From contig NZ_RRAZ01000007.1 of assembly GCF_003863335.1 (NCBI RefSeq), positions 1-64,000 of the forward strand: DNA of 64,000 nucleotides. The letters run 5' to 3'. The stretch is from Falsigemmobacter faecalis (lineage in GTDB: Bacteria; Pseudomonadota; Alphaproteobacteria; Rhodobacterales; Rhodobacteraceae). This document shows, piece after piece, positions 7,906 to 17,726 of the stretch (within the stretch, counting starts at the first letter, position 1; each line of letters starts with the position of its first letter). The notes under the pieces are model-generated. The model saw only the letters and a list, made by a program, of their open reading frames with translations, had not been told where the DNA came from and searched no databases. The position numbers and the translations under genes were made by a program.

Positions 7906-8337
7906 ATGACGCAAAATTCCGCTGATATTTCAATTGATCGCGCCATTTCCGGGGTCCGGGTGGTCGCCGTGGTGGGCTTTTCGGCCAATCACGACCGCCC
8001 GGTCTGGGGGGTGTCGCACTATATGCAAAACGCAGGTCTGCGGATTATCCCCGTGAACCCCGGTCTCGCCGGTCAGGTGCTGATGGGCGAAAAGGTTTAC
8101 GCCTCTCTCGCGGACATCCCCCCTGAGATCGCGGTGGATACGGTGGATGTCTTCCGCCGCTCTGATCATGTGGCCGCGATTGCCACGGAAGCCGTGCAGC
8201 ATCTGCCGCATCTGCGCACGCTTTGGCTGCAGATGGGGGTGATCAGTCCTGAGGCGCGGGCACTGGCGGCTGAAAAGGGCCTCATTTTCGTCGAAGACCG
8301 CTGCCTGAAAGTTGAGCACCGCCTGCGCGCGGGCTGA
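7906..8337 (+). CDS. CoA-binding domain protein (YccU-like)
   Basis: The 143-residue protein is a single Rossmann-type CoA-binding domain. It has VVAVVGFSANHDRPVWGVSHYMQ near the N-terminus, IIPVNPGLAGQ, DTVDVFRRSDHV and LWLQMGVISPEA. The family resembles the CoA-binding part of succinyl-CoA synthetase alpha, but it lacks the ligase part and no reaction is established. A strong GGGGGAGAG lies just upstream of the ATG. It follows a terminator, so it probably has its own promoter. Confidence 0.88.
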   Translation: MTQNSADISIDRAISGVRVVAVVGFSANHDRPVWGVSHYMQNAGLRIIPVNPGLAGQVLMGEKVYASLADIPPEIAVDTVDVFRRSDHVAAIATEAVQHLPHLRTLWLQMGVISPEARALAAEKGLIFVEDRCLKVEHRLRAG

Positions 8338-8452
8338 TGCATCAGAGCCGCAGCGCCGCGTGGCGCTGTGGCTCTCTCCGCGGCAGCAGTTGCTCCGCCC
8401 GAAGCTTTGTGGCAGAACGTCGCACAAGATTAACACTATCAAAGGCCTGCCC

Positions 8453-9100
8453 ATGTCGGATTTTGCCGCGCGCCGTGTGATGATGGTCGACAACCAGATT
8501 CGGCCTTCGGACGTGACCAAATACCCCGTCATCGCTGCCATGCTGGATATTCCGCGTGAAAGCTTTGTCCCGGATCACCTGATTGAGGCGGCCTATATGG
8601 GCGAGGATCTGGTTGTCGCGCCGCGCCGCGTGCTGCTTGAGCCGCGCACCTTCGCGAAACTGCTCGATGCCGTGAATATTCAAAGCGATGAGCTGGTTCT
8701 CGATGTGGGATCGGCGCTTGGCTATTCGGCTGCTGTGATCGGCAAAATGGCACAGGCCGTTGTTGCGCTGGAAGAAGATGAGGCGCTGGCCGCAGGGGCC
8801 GCGACCCGTCTGGCTTCGGTGGACAATGTGGCGGCTGTTACGGGCGCGCTGAGCGCCGGTTGCGCCGCGCAGGCGCCCTATGATGTCATCGTGATCGAGG
8901 GCGGTGTCGAAGAGATTCCGGCGGCCCTTCCTGCACAGTTGAAAGAGGGCGGCCGCATCGCTGCGCTCTTTATGGAATCGGCCGTGGGTGTGGTGCGGGT
9001 TGGTGTGAAAACCGGCGACGGAATTGCCTGGCGTGATGCGTTTAATGCCACGGCACCGGTGCTTGCAGATTTTTCCCGCAGGCCGGAGTTCGCGCTTTAA
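8453..9100 (+). CDS. Protein-L-isoaspartate O-methyltransferase family protein
   Basis: The 215 residues match the PCMT family: N-terminal RRVMMVDNQIRPSDVT, then LEPRTFAKLLDAV and the SAM-binding motif LVLDVGSALGYSAAVIGKMA at about residues 80-100. Canonical Pcm repairs isoaspartyl residues. This Rhodobacteraceae type lacks several usual Pcm residues (GSALGYS rather than GTGSGY) and sits directly before a TolC-type gene, so its substrate may differ. The two genes are 32 bp apart and probably form one unit. Confidence 0.8.
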   Translation: MSDFAARRVMMVDNQIRPSDVTKYPVIAAMLDIPRESFVPDHLIEAAYMGEDLVVAPRRVLLEPRTFAKLLDAVNIQSDELVLDVGSALGYSAAVIGKMAQAVVALEEDEALAAGAATRLASVDNVAAVTGALSAGCAAQAPYDVIVIEGGVEEIPAALPAQLKEGGRIAALFMESAVGVVRVGVKTGDGIAWRDAFNATAPVLADFSRRPEFAL

Positions 9101-9132
9101 AGCCCTGCAGAGGGGCGGAACAGGGGTTCAGA

Positions 9133-10518
9133 ATGGTGATCAGCAAAGCCCGGACGCTGATGATGGGGCTGGCAGCGGTCGTGATGACCGCAGCGCCGGT
9201 ATTTTCTGAAACGCTTGGGGATGCGCTGGTCTTGGCCTATCGCAACTCGCAACTCCTTGAGCAGAACCGTGCGCTGCTGCGCGCCACCGATGAGGGTGTG
9301 GCGCGCTCGGTTGCTGCTTTGCGTCCGACGATCGATTTTGTCTTGCAGTCGGGCTATGCGAAAAACGACGTGAAGCTTGCAGGCGGGGCGCAGACCCGTG
9401 TGGAGGCGCTGTCGACCACCGCCTCGCTGACCGCCAGCCTTGTGCTTTATAACGGCGGTGCCTCGCGGCTTGCGGTTCAGGCTGCAAAGGAATCGGTGCT
9501 CGCCACCCGCCAGGCCCTGATCGGGGTTGAGCAGAACGTGCTTCTCTCGGCCGTGCAGGCCTATATGGGGCTGCGTCTTGCGCAGGATATCGTGGCGCTG
9601 CGTCAGGGCAACGTGCGCGTGCTGGCCCGCGAAATGGAGGCCGCCCGCGACCGCTTTGAGCTGGGCGAGATCACCCGCACCGATGTCGCTTTGTCCGAAG
9701 CCCGCCTTGCCGCTGCGCGCGCGCAGCTGACCGCGGCTGAGGGCGATGTGCTGGTCGGGCGCGAAACCTATCAGCTGGCCGTCGGCAAGCCCCCGGGCCG
9801 CCTGAGCGCGCCGCCGCGCCAGCCCGTCACCGCCCGCAGTGTCGATGAGGCCAAGCGCATCGCGCGCCAGCAGCATTACGCCATCCGTCAGGTGCAGCAT
9901 CAGCTGACCGCCGCGGATCTGAACGTCAAAATCGCCGAAGCCGCCATGGGCCCCAATGTGGCGCTGAGTGCGGGTCTGTCGCATGACAACCAGGGCATGA
10001 CCGACCGCACGCTGGGTCTGCGCCTGTCGCAGCCGATCTACCGGGGCGGGGCGCTGTCGTCAGAGCATCGCCGCGCGATTGCCAACCGCGATGCGGTGCG
10101 CGCGCAGCTGCACTACACCGTCGCTCAGGTTGAGCAGGCGGTGGGCGAAGCCTGGGCTATCCGCTTTGTGACCGGGGCTTCGATCAGCGCGGTGGACCAG
10201 CAGATCGTTGCGGCCCGCGCCGCCTTTGATGGCGTGCGCGAGGAGACCCGCCTTGGCGCCCGCACCACGCTTGATCTGCTCAACGCCGAGCAGGAGCTTC
10301 TGAGCGCCCAGGCCAGCCGTCTCGAAGCCGTGACGCGTCAGTATGTTGCGAGTTACAGCCTGCTTGCCGCCATGGGCTATCTGACCGTGGATCACCTGAA
10401 GCTTGGCATTCCGACCTATGACGTCAGCGCCTATTACAATGCCGTCAAATCCGCCCCGGTGACCTCGCCGCAGGGCCAGCGACTGGACCGCATTCTGCAG
10501 TCCAGCGGGCGGAAGTAA
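9133..10518 (+). CDS. tolC: TolC-family outer membrane channel protein
   Basis: The 461-residue protein starts with a signal peptide (MVISKARTLMMGLAAVVMTAAPVFS, cleaved before ETLGDAL). Two outer-membrane-efflux repeats of the TolC fold follow. Typical elements are DALVLAYRNSQLL, RFELGEITRTDVALSEARLA, and in the second half YRGGALSSEHRRAI and GARTTLDLLNAEQELLSAQ. It would form a trimeric export duct in the outer membrane and serve inner-membrane transporters or type I secretion; no partner transporter lies nearby. It follows the pcm-like gene closely and precedes a PopZ/DUF2497-like gene. Confidence 0.93.
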   Translation: MVISKARTLMMGLAAVVMTAAPVFSETLGDALVLAYRNSQLLEQNRALLRATDEGVARSVAALRPTIDFVLQSGYAKNDVKLAGGAQTRVEALSTTASLTASLVLYNGGASRLAVQAAKESVLATRQALIGVEQNVLLSAVQAYMGLRLAQDIVALRQGNVRVLAREMEAARDRFELGEITRTDVALSEARLAAARAQLTAAEGDVLVGRETYQLAVGKPPGRLSAPPRQPVTARSVDEAKRIARQQHYAIRQVQHQLTAADLNVKIAEAAMGPNVALSAGLSHDNQGMTDRTLGLRLSQPIYRGGALSSEHRRAIANRDAVRAQLHYTVAQVEQAVGEAWAIRFVTGASISAVDQQIVAARAAFDGVREETRLGARTTLDLLNAEQELLSAQASRLEAVTRQYVASYSLLAAMGYLTVDHLKLGIPTYDVSAYYNAVKSAPVTSPQGQRLDRILQSSGRK

Positions 10519-10588
10519 GCGGCGCGCGGTTGTGACACCGCCTGCAAGCGGATAGCATGAGCGGGTTGTGGCAGACAGGCCGGGATCG

Positions 10589-11086
10589 ATGACCGAACAG
10601 ACCAGACATGCGGGTGCCGATGAGGTGCTTTCCTCGCTCCGCCGCCTTGTGACGGAGGAGCCGGGTGTGGCCGCCGCCGTCCCGCCGCTGCGCCTTGCGG
10701 CAGCACGCCCGGCGCGGCTGATGCTGACACCCGCGCTGCGGGTCGACGGACCGGCTGCAGATGGCGCCTCGCAGCGCCTGACCGGGATTGAGGCAGACCT
10801 CGCCGCCCGCGATGCGGATCTCGCCGCAGAAGAGGCCCCCTTCATCACCGCGCCTGAGGACAGTTCCGCGCAGGACGCAGGCTTTCTGTCCTGGCCCGAT
10901 GAGCCTGAGGCTGAGGCCGAGGAAGAGGCCCGCCGCGATGAAGAAATTTTGCGCAGCCTGATCCGCGATGTGCTGCGCGAAGAGCTTCAGGGCGATCTGG
11001 GCGAGCGGGTGACCCGCAACATCCGCCGGATCGTGCGTGCCGAAGTGGCGCGTGTGCTGGCCGTCTCGGCCACGCGGCGCGACTGA
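10589..11086 (+). CDS. PopZ/DUF2497-like protein
   Basis: The 165-residue protein has a helical N-terminus (ADEVLSSLRRLVTEE), a long low-complexity Ala/Asp/Glu-rich middle, and a helical C-terminal segment (LRSLIRDVLREELQGDLGERVTRNIRRIVRAEVARVLA). This layout, disordered acidic middle plus C-terminal helices, resembles PopZ/DUF2497 proteins, which organise cell poles in other alphaproteobacteria. The C-terminal match is suggestive only. ATG 10589 gives the conserved-looking start; the upstream extension is rejected. A 16-bp-stem terminator follows. Confidence 0.6.
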   Translation: MTEQTRHAGADEVLSSLRRLVTEEPGVAAAVPPLRLAAARPARLMLTPALRVDGPAADGASQRLTGIEADLAARDADLAAEEAPFITAPEDSSAQDAGFLSWPDEPEAEAEEEARRDEEILRSLIRDVLREELQGDLGERVTRNIRRIVRAEVARVLAVSATRRD

Positions 11087-11122
11087 GCCCGTACTTTCTT
11101 CGGCAGGGGCCCCTGGACTAAA

Positions 11123-11158
11123 ACGAAAGCCGCGCCCCTGAGGGGGCGCGGCTTTCGT
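11123..11158. terminator. Bidirectional terminator with 16-bp stem
   Basis: ACGAAAGCCGCGCCCC (11123-11138) pairs perfectly with GGGGCGCGGCTTTCGT (11143-11158) around TGAG. It lies between convergent genes ending at 11086 (+) and 11195 (-). Confidence 0.8.
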
Positions 11159-11194
11159 CATCTGTCTGACCGGAAGCCGGTCAGATCTTTGAAA

Positions 11195-11521
11195 TCAGGC
11201 AGCGTCGTGCATATCGGCTTCAAGAGCCGCGCGGCGCTCTGATTCTTCGCGCGAGAGTGCGACCGAGGTGCGCACGCCTTTGGCAACGAATTCCATCAGG
11301 CCTTTGACCACCCGCTCGTTCGGGTCGATCCCGGCGCAGGACAGCACTTCACGGCCATCGCGTGACCGCGCCCAGCGGGCGATCTGCTCAGGTCCGTTGC
11401 CATATTTTTTGTCGTCAGCGATCGCATCATCGAGAGCGGCGAGTACAACGGCTGCAAAAAGCTTGCGTGCGCGCTGGCCCTGCTCAAAGTTAAATGCGCT
11501 GCCGTCAACGAAATCAGCCAT
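11195..11521 (-). CDS. DUF6280-like conserved hypothetical protein
   Basis: The 108-residue protein reads ADFVDGSAFNFEQGQ at its start, then ARKLFAAVVLAALDDAIADD, ARWARSRDGREVLSCAGI and VRTSVALSREE. I recall near-identical proteins annotated DUF6280 in Rhodobacterales. No signal peptide, membrane segment or catalytic motif is seen. Function is unknown. The start has a 12-bp palindrome 40 bp upstream, which could be a regulatory site. Confidence 0.75.
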   Translation of the reverse strand: MADFVDGSAFNFEQGQRARKLFAAVVLAALDDAIADDKKYGNGPEQIARWARSRDGREVLSCAGIDPNERVVKGLMEFVAKGVRTSVALSREESERRAALEADMHDAA

Positions 11522-11924
11522 TTCGTCGTCCTTGGATAGTCGTGTTGGGGTTCAGTCATGCGTCTTAAGACGTCCGACCTGACTTAGGCCCTTTTTGCAC
11601 TCCGGGGAAATACCCATTTGGAATGCCTGCCATGCAACCTGCGCATAACTCGGGGTGTGAAGGTCGTCAGTTTAGCGCTAGACCGGCGAATACTGGGACG
11701 GATGTGGGGGCGCTGCCGCCTTCTGTCAAGGCGCAGCCCCTGCGTCATTGTCGCAGGGGCACGCTCTCGTGATTTCCCCCCTTGACCTGCCTTTTTGCTG
11801 GCCAAGAAGCCGGGCCTCAGGCTAAGATGCCTCCCAAGATCCGCACAGGCGGGCGGCCTTTATGACAAAGGGCCGGACGGGCAGTTTTATTTAAAAAGAA
11901 CAACGACAAAACAGGCGGTCTGCA
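11522..11924. other. 403-bp intergenic region with two inverted repeats
   Basis: No gene can be supported here. CGTCTTAAGACG (11561-11572) is a perfect 12-bp palindrome upstream of the DUF6280-like gene. GCCCCTGCG (11736-11744) and CGCAGGGGC (11752-11760) form a 9-bp-stem hairpin with loop TCATTGT. An A/T-rich stretch (about 11885-11915) before ftsW could hold its promoter. Confidence 0.5.
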
Positions 11925-13088
11925 ATGACGGATATGGTGCATGGCACTCTGCCCGCGCGGGCGGGGGATCCGGTTCTTCCGCGCTGGTGGCGCACCATCG
12001 ACAAGTGGTCGATGGGGGCGGTGATCGCGCTTTTCAGCATCGGTCTTCTGCTGGGTCTTGCGGCCTCCGTGCCGCTGGCAGAGCGCAATGACCAGCCGGC
12101 CTTCTACTATGTGACCCGGCAGCTGGCCTTCGGTGGCCTTGCAATTATTGCAATGGTCCTCGTCTCCATGATGGAGCCGCGACAGATCCGGCGTCTGGGG
12201 ATTGTGCTCTTTGCCTTTACGCTTGTCTCGCTCTTTTTGCTGCCCTTCTTCGGGACGAACTACGGCAAGGGCGCCATCCGGTGGTTCTCGATCGGCTTTG
12301 GCTCGGTGCAGCCTTCTGAGTTTCTGAAGCCCGGCTTTATCATCGTCACAGCCTGGCTGATGGCCGCGGCGCAGGATCTGAACGGCCCGCCCGGGCGCGC
12401 CTGGTCTTTCGGGCTGCTGATCATCGTGGTGGCACTTCTGGTGCTGCAGCCCGACTTCGGGCAGGCCTCGCTGGTGCTGTTCGGCTGGGGGGTGGTCTAT
12501 TTCATCTCCGGCGCGCCGATGCGCATTCTGCTGATCGTTGGCGGGTTGATCGCCGCCGGGGGCGTTGTGGCCTATGGCAGCTCGGATCACTTCGCCAGCC
12601 GCATCAACGGCTATCTGGCCGCTGAGATCGATCCGCGCACCCAGATCGGCTATGCCACCACCGCCATTCAAAACGGCGGCTTCTTTGGCGTGGGCGTGGG
12701 CGAAGGCCAGGTGAAATGGCAGCTGCCCGACGCGCATACCGACTTCATCATCGCCGTGGCGGCTGAAGAATATGGCGTCGTCCTCGTCTCAATCATCCTC
12801 TTTCTTTATGCGGCCATCCTGATGCGCTCGCTGATGCGGCTGACGCGGGAGCGCGATCCCTTCATCCGGCTGGCAGGCTCGGGGCTGGCCTGTATCTTTG
12901 CGGTTCAGGCCATGGTGAATATGGGCGTGGCGGTGCGGCTTTTGCCGACCAAAGGGATGACGCTGCCCTTCGTGTCCTATGGCGGCTCGTCGGTTGTGGC
13001 GGCGGGCATCACGCTGGGCATGCTGTTTGCCATGACCCGTCACCGCCCGCAGGGCCAGATCAGTGATTTCTTCCGCCGGAGGGTCTGA
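11925..13088 (+). CDS. ftsW: FtsW, lipid II-handling septal peptidoglycan glycosyltransferase
   Basis: The 387 residues form a SEDS-family integral membrane protein with about ten hydrophobic segments. The SEDS signatures are present: [21 protein letters not shown] at about 122-143, QPDFGQASL, the periplasmic loop [21 protein letters not shown], and [17 protein letters not shown] near the C-terminus. FtsW polymerises septal peptidoglycan together with a class B PBP. It is the first gene of a short division/cell-wall cluster and is followed by murG with no spare sequence. murD, which often precedes ftsW in this family, is absent here. Confidence 0.96.
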   Translation: MTDMVHGTLPARAGDPVLPRWWRTIDKWSMGAVIALFSIGLLLGLAASVPLAERNDQPAFYYVTRQLAFGGLAIIAMVLVSMMEPRQIRRLGIVLFAFTLVSLFLLPFFGTNYGKGAIRWFSIGFGSVQPSEFLKPGFIIVTAWLMAAAQDLNGPPGRAWSFGLLIIVVALLVLQPDFGQASLVLFGWGVVYFISGAPMRILLIVGGLIAAGGVVAYGSSDHFASRINGYLAAEIDPRTQIGYATTAIQNGGFFGVGVGEGQVKWQLPDAHTDFIIAVAAEEYGVVLVSIILFLYAAILMRSLMRLTRERDPFIRLAGSGLACIFAVQAMVNMGVAVRLLPTKGMTLPFVSYGGSSVVAAGITLGMLFAMTRHRPQGQISDFFRRRV

Positions 13089-13089
13089 C

Positions 13090-14184
13090 ATGAGCCAGGC
13101 ACCGCTGCTTTTGATCGCCGCCGGGGGAACCGGCGGCCATATGTTCCCCGCTCAGGCCCTGGCCGAGGCGATGATTGCCCGCGGCTGGCGGGTGAAACTC
13201 TCGACCGATGAGCGCGGCGCGCGCTATGCCGGCGGCTTCCCCGCCCAGGTCGCGATTGAGAAGGTCAGCGCCGCAACCTTCGCGCGCGGTGGCGCTGTGG
13301 GCAAAGCCCTGGTGCCGTTTCGCATCGCGGGGGGCGTGGCGGCGGCCATGGTTTCGATGCTGAAAGACCGCCCCGCGGTGGTGGTGGGCTTTGGCGGCTA
13401 CCCGTCGATCCCGGCGCTGAGTGCGGCCACGGCGCTGCGCATCCCGCGTATGATCCATGAGCAGAACGGCGTCCTTGGCAAAGTGAACCGGCTCTTTGCA
13501 AAACGGGTCCATAAGGTCGCCTGCGGCACCTGGCCCACCGATCTGCCGGCCGGCGTTGAGGGCATTCACACCGGCAATCCGGTGCGCGCTTCGGTGCTGG
13601 AGCGGGCGGGCGCGCCCTATATTGTGCCGGGCGATTACCCGATGAACCTGCTGATCATCGGCGGCAGTCAGGGCGCAAGGATCCTCTCGGACGTGGTGCC
13701 CGCGGCCATGGCGGCACTTCCCGAAGAGATCCGGCGTAACCTTAACATCGCCCATCAGGCCCGGGCTGAGGATCGCGACCGCGTGGTGGAAGCCTATGCC
13801 GCGGCCGGGATCCGCGCCGAGGTGCAGCCCTTCTTCAACGACATCCCCGCGCGTCTGGCCGAGGCGCAATTGGTGATCTCGCGCTCAGGCGCGTCTTCGG
13901 TGGCCGATATCTCGGTGATCGGGCGGCCCGCAATCCTGATCCCCTATGCCGCGGCGACCGGGGATCACCAGACCGCCAACGCCCGCGGGCTGGTGACTGC
14001 TGAGGCCGCCATTCTGATGCCCGAGGCGCAATGCAGCCCTGCGGCACTGGCGGAGACCACGGCCTTTCTGCTATCGCAACCCGAGGCGGCGCTGCAGATG
14101 TCGCACAACGCCCTTACCGCGAGCCGGCCCGACGCCACCGGGACTCTTGTGACCCTTGTCAGTGAACTTGCCAGGACTGCCTGA
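13090..14184 (+). CDS. murG: UDP-N-acetylglucosamine transferase MurG
   Basis: The 364-residue GT28 glycosyltransferase converts lipid I to lipid II at the inner membrane face. Visible motifs are [19 protein letters not shown] near residue 10, [31 protein letters not shown] and [14 protein letters not shown] 13090 lies one base after the ftsW stop with GGAGGG just upstream, arguing for translational coupling; an earlier in-frame ATG at 13063 lies inside ftsW and is not used. murC follows three bases after the stop. Confidence 0.96.
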   Translation: MSQAPLLLIAAGGTGGHMFPAQALAEAMIARGWRVKLSTDERGARYAGGFPAQVAIEKVSAATFARGGAVGKALVPFRIAGGVAAAMVSMLKDRPAVVVGFGGYPSIPALSAATALRIPRMIHEQNGVLGKVNRLFAKRVHKVACGTWPTDLPAGVEGIHTGNPVRASVLERAGAPYIVPGDYPMNLLIIGGSQGARILSDVVPAAMAALPEEIRRNLNIAHQARAEDRDRVVEAYAAAGIRAEVQPFFNDIPARLAEAQLVISRSGASSVADISVIGRPAILIPYAAATGDHQTANARGLVTAEAAILMPEAQCSPAALAETTAFLLSQPEAALQMSHNALTASRPDATGTLVTLVSELARTA

Positions 14185-14187
14185 ACG

Positions 14188-15594
14188 ATGAATATCACCG
14201 CCACCAAACTGCCGCATGAACTGGGTCCCATCCATTTTGTTGGAATGGGGGGCATTGGCATGTCCGGTATTGCGGAGGTGCTGATCACGCTGGGCTACCG
14301 GGTGCAGGGCTCTGATGCGAAGGCCTCTAAGATCACCGACCGCCTGGTTACTCTGGGCGCGGTTTTCTTTGAGGGTCAGCGCGCGGAGAATATCGGCGAG
14401 GCGGCGGTTGTGGTGATCTCTTCGGCGATCAAAAAGGGCAACCCCGAGCTGGAAGAGGCCCGCCGTCGCGGCCTTCCGGTGGTGCGCCGCGCTGAGATGC
14501 TGGCTGAGCTGATGCGGTTGAAGTCCAATGTGGCGGTCGCCGGGACCCATGGTAAAACCACCACCACGACCATGGTGGCGACGCTGCTCGATAAGGGCGG
14601 TTTTGATCCGACCGTCATCAACGGCGGCGTGATCCATGCCTATGGCTCCAACGCCCGGGCGGGGGCGGGCGAATGGATGGTGGTTGAGGCGGATGAGTCC
14701 GATGGCTCGTTCAACCGTCTGCCCGCGACCATTGCTATTGTGACCAATATCGACCCTGAGCATATGGAGCACTGGGGCAGCTTTGACGCTTTGCGCAAAG
14801 GCTTTACGGATTTCGTCTCGAATATTCCCTTTTATGGTCTGGCGGTCTGCTGCACCGACCATCCGGAAGTGCAGTCGCTGGTCGGTCGCGTCACCGACCG
14901 CCGCATCGTGACCTTTGGCTTCAACGCCCAGGCCGATGTGCGCGCGGTCAATCTGACCTATCAGGCGGGTGTCGCGCATTTCGACGTGGCGCTTCAGGGT
15001 GAAGGCGAGGGCGAGGTCATCGAGGGCTGCCGCCTGCCGATGCCGGGCGATCACAACGTGTCCAACGCCTTGTCGGCGGTGGCAGTGGCGCGTCACCTGG
15101 GCATGTCGAAAGAAGATATCCGCGCCGCGCTTGCGGGCTTTGGCGGTGTGAACCGCCGCTTTACCAAGGTGGGCGAAGTCGGCGGTGTGACCATCATCGA
15201 CGATTATGGCCACCACCCGGTTGAGATCGCCGCGGTTTTGAAGGCGGCGCGTCAGTCGACCTCGGGCCGGGTGATTGCCGTGCACCAGCCGCACCGCTAT
15301 TCGCGGCTGTCGAGCCTTTTTGAGGACTTCTGCACCTGCTTTAACGAGGCGGATGTGGTGGCCATCGCCGAAGTCTACAGCGCCGGCGAAGATGTGATCC
15401 CGGGTGCCGAGCGCGATGATCTGGTGGCCGGGCTGATCGCCCATGGCCATCGCCATGCCCGGGCAATCCTGGATGAAAGCGATCTGGAGCGCCTTGTGCG
15501 TGAGCAGGCGCGGCCGGGGGATTTCGTGGTCTGTCTGGGGGCGGGCACGATCTCGGCCTGGGCCAATGGCCTGCCGCAGCGTCTGGCCTCGTGA
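14188..15594 (+). CDS. murC: UDP-N-acetylmuramate-L-alanine ligase MurC
   Basis: The 468-residue Mur ligase adds L-Ala to UDP-MurNAc. Evidence is the N-terminal Rossmann motif [17 protein letters not shown], the ATP loop [11 protein letters not shown] at about 119-129, the Mur ligase segment [13 protein letters not shown], and PHRYSRL in the C-terminal domain. The length is as expected. It is the third gene of the ftsW-murG-murC run and is followed by the DUF2484 gene. Confidence 0.96.
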   Translation: MNITATKLPHELGPIHFVGMGGIGMSGIAEVLITLGYRVQGSDAKASKITDRLVTLGAVFFEGQRAENIGEAAVVVISSAIKKGNPELEEARRRGLPVVRRAEMLAELMRLKSNVAVAGTHGKTTTTTMVATLLDKGGFDPTVINGGVIHAYGSNARAGAGEWMVVEADESDGSFNRLPATIAIVTNIDPEHMEHWGSFDALRKGFTDFVSNIPFYGLAVCCTDHPEVQSLVGRVTDRRIVTFGFNAQADVRAVNLTYQAGVAHFDVALQGEGEGEVIEGCRLPMPGDHNVSNALSAVAVARHLGMSKEDIRAALAGFGGVNRRFTKVGEVGGVTIIDDYGHHPVEIAAVLKAARQSTSGRVIAVHQPHRYSRLSSLFEDFCTCFNEADVVAIAEVYSAGEDVIPGAERDDLVAGLIAHGHRHARAILDESDLERLVREQARPGDFVVCLGAGTISAWANGLPQRLAS

Positions 15595-15613
15595 CTGCGC
15601 GACCGGCAGCAAT

Positions 15614-15856
15614 ATGGCTTTGATCCTTACCGCAGGCGCGCTCTGGCTGGTGGCTGCTCTGGTGGTGACCTCGCGACGGGGGCTGGCGCTTGGTGGCGCG
15701 GCGCGGGTGGCCCTGGTGGTCACCGGCGTGCCTTATCTGGGCTGGGTTACCTATGGTCTGGGCCCGCTGGCGGGGCTGGGCGGGCTTTTGATTGGGGCGG
15801 CGGTGCTGATGCGCTGCCGTCTGCCGCGGCTGACCGGGCGGGGCCTGCGCGACTGA
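15614..15856 (+). CDS. DUF2484-like small membrane protein
   Basis: The 80-residue protein has hydrophobic segments at residues 1-18, about 30-43 and 47-64 (containing GVPYLGWVTYGLGPL). Small proteins of this kind (DUF2484) lie between murC and murB in many Rhodobacteraceae; the match is by position and GxPxLGWVT pattern. It is presumably an inner-membrane protein of unknown function. The murB that should follow is missing: the next gene is an SMR gene on the opposite strand. Confidence 0.7.
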   Translation: MALILTAGALWLVAALVVTSRRGLALGGAARVALVVTGVPYLGWVTYGLGPLAGLGGLLIGAAVLMRCRLPRLTGRGLRD

Positions 15857-15863
15857 CGTCGCC

Positions 15864-16213
15864 TTAGCCGTGGGCAGATGTGTTTGAAAAGACGTTCATA
15901 ATCAGGACGCCGGTCAGAATGAAGCCGATTCCGATCAGCGCCGGGGCATCAAGTTTCTGACCAAAGACCGTCCAGGCGATCAGCGCGGTCAGCACGATGC
16001 CGACGCCGGACCAGATCGCATAAGCGACCCCTAAGGGGATGTGGCGCAGGGCCAGCGACAGCCCGCAGAAGGCGCAGCCGTAGCAGATCAGCATGATCAC
16101 CGTCGGCCAGAGCCGGGTGAACTGTGCCGATTTCAGCAGGGCGGAAGAGCCTGCAACTTCAAAGGTGATCGCAGTGAGAAGGGCGAGCCAGGAGAGGGGG
16201 GGGCAGGGGCCAT
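15864..16213 (-). pseudogene. SMR-family multidrug efflux protein with apparent frameshift
   Basis: The readable part matches small multidrug resistance transporters: YAIWSGVGIVLTALIAWTVFGQKL, then GIGFILTGVLIMNVFS. The expected first helix with its essential Glu (ALLTAITFEVAGSSALLKSA) is present upstream, but in the frame that joins the start ATG (16213, SD GAGGAG) only if one base is added to the run of eight G at 16196-16203. With nine bases the protein would read about 116 residues, about the usual size (near 110). The gene is therefore a frameshift mutant, a phase-variable gene, or a sequence error. Confidence 0.75.
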
Positions 16214-16317
16214 GCTGATCTCCTCAGGCCTTCGGGACACAGGAGACAGGCCGGGGCGGGCGCTGCCCTCCCCGGACCCCTCCCGGAGTATTTTTAAAAA
16301 GCCAAAGCAAAGAAGAA

Positions 16318-16342
16318 CGCCGCCCCCGGGGAGGGGGCGGCG
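16318..16342. terminator. Terminator after gltA
   Basis: CGCCGCCCCC (16318-16327) pairs with GGGGGCGGCG (16333-16342) around GGGGA, followed by CTTTT on plus and preceded by A/G-rich sequence. It lies 15 bp after the gltA stop. Confidence 0.7.
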
Positions 16343-16357
16343 CTTTTGACTTTGGGA

Positions 16358-17653
16358 TCAGCGGGCCGAGACCGGGGTGTAGTCGCGGGCGGCAGCGCCG
16401 ATGTAAAGCTGGCGCGGGCGGCCGATTTTGCCTGCCGGATCCGAGATCATTTCTTTCCACTGGGCGATCCAGCCCACCGCACGCGAGAGCGCGAAGATCG
16501 GGGTGAACATCGAGGTCGGGAAGCCCATGGCCTCGAGGATGATGCCCGAGTAGAAATCGACGTTCGGGTAGAGTTTTTTCTCAACGAAATAGGGGTCTTC
16601 GAGGGCGATACGCTCGAGTTCCTTGGCGACCTTGAGGGTCTCGTTGTCGTGGATGCCGAGCAGGTTCAGCACCTCATCAGCCGATTCCTTCATGACCTTG
16701 GCGCGCGGGTCGAAGTTTTTATAGACGCGGTGACCAAAGCCCATCAGGCGGAAGGGGTCATTTTTGTCTTTAGCGCGGGCGATGAATTCCGGAATACGGT
16801 CAACGGTGCCGATTTCGCGCAGCATCTCAAGGCAGGCCTGGTTGGCGCCGCCATGGGCCGGGCCCCAGAGGCAGGCGATGCCGGCTGCGATACAGGCGAA
16901 GGGGTTAGCGCCCGAGGAGCCTGCCAGACGCACGGTCGAGGTCGAGGCGTTCTGCTCGTGATCGGCATGGAGCATCATGATGCGGTCCATGGCCTTTTCG
17001 AGGATCGGGTTCACCACATAGTCTTCGGCCGGAACGGCGAAGCACATGCGCAGGAAGTTGGCCGAATAGGACAGCTCATTCTTCGGGTAAACGAAGGGCT
17101 GGCCGATCGAATATTTATAGGCCATGGCGGCGATGGTCGGGATCTTGGCGATCATACGGATCGCCGAGACTTCGCGGTGCCAGGGGTCATTCACATCGGT
17201 CGAATCGTGATAGAAGGCCGACATCGCGCCCACGACGCCGACCATGGTCGCCATCGGGTGGGCATCGCGGCGGAAGCCGCGGAAGAAGTTGTGCATCTGC
17301 TCATGCACCATGGTGTGACGGGTCACACGGTTCTCAAAGTCCTGCAGCTGGGCTGCGGTCGGGAGTTCCCCGTAGAGCAGCAGATAGCAGACTTCGAGGT
17401 GGTGCGATTGCTCGGCCAGCTGCTCAATCGGGTAGCCGCGATAGAGCAGTTCACCCTTGTCGCCATCGATATAGGTGATGGTCGATTCACACGATGCCGT
17501 CGAGGTAAAGCCGGGATCGAAAGTGAAGACATCCGCCTGGGCGTAGAGCTTGCGGATATCGAGGACGTCCGGACCTGCGGTCGGTGACATCACCGGCACG
17601 TCATAGGTCTTATCGTCGAGTGTCAGCTTAGCGATCCTGGTTGGCGTCGACAT
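16358..17653 (-). CDS. gltA: Citrate synthase
   Basis: The 431-residue protein is a hexameric-type (type II) citrate synthase, condensing oxaloacetate and acetyl-CoA at the entry to the TCA cycle. Catalytic residues are visible: His in [12 protein letters not shown] and in [11 protein letters not shown], a further His and Arg in [13 protein letters not shown], and the active-site Asp in YPNVDFYSG. The length is typical. The ATG has AGAGGGACC upstream. It lies downstream of gltX on the same strand with a 73-bp gap. Confidence 0.97.
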   Translation of the reverse strand: MSTPTRIAKLTLDDKTYDVPVMSPTAGPDVLDIRKLYAQADVFTFDPGFTSTASCESTITYIDGDKGELLYRGYPIEQLAEQSHHLEVCYLLLYGELPTAAQLQDFENRVTRHTMVHEQMHNFFRGFRRDAHPMATMVGVVGAMSAFYHDSTDVNDPWHREVSAIRMIAKIPTIAAMAYKYSIGQPFVYPKNELSYSANFLRMCFAVPAEDYVVNPILEKAMDRIMMLHADHEQNASTSTVRLAGSSGANPFACIAAGIACLWGPAHGGANQACLEMLREIGTVDRIPEFIARAKDKNDPFRLMGFGHRVYKNFDPRAKVMKESADEVLNLLGIHDNETLKVAKELERIALEDPYFVEKKLYPNVDFYSGIILEAMGFPTSMFTPIFALSRAVGWIAQWKEMISDPAGKIGRPRQLYIGAAARDYTPVSAR

Positions 17654-17726
17654 CCGTGGTCCCTCTTCTTCGGGCCGGGGGGCAGACGTTGTCCCCCGGC
17701 GAAAGTCTTGCCGCTTGACGAAGGGC

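Noticed and set aside
14071-15723. 550-codon minus-strand open frame
   Set aside because: Antisense to murC; no recognisable motif.
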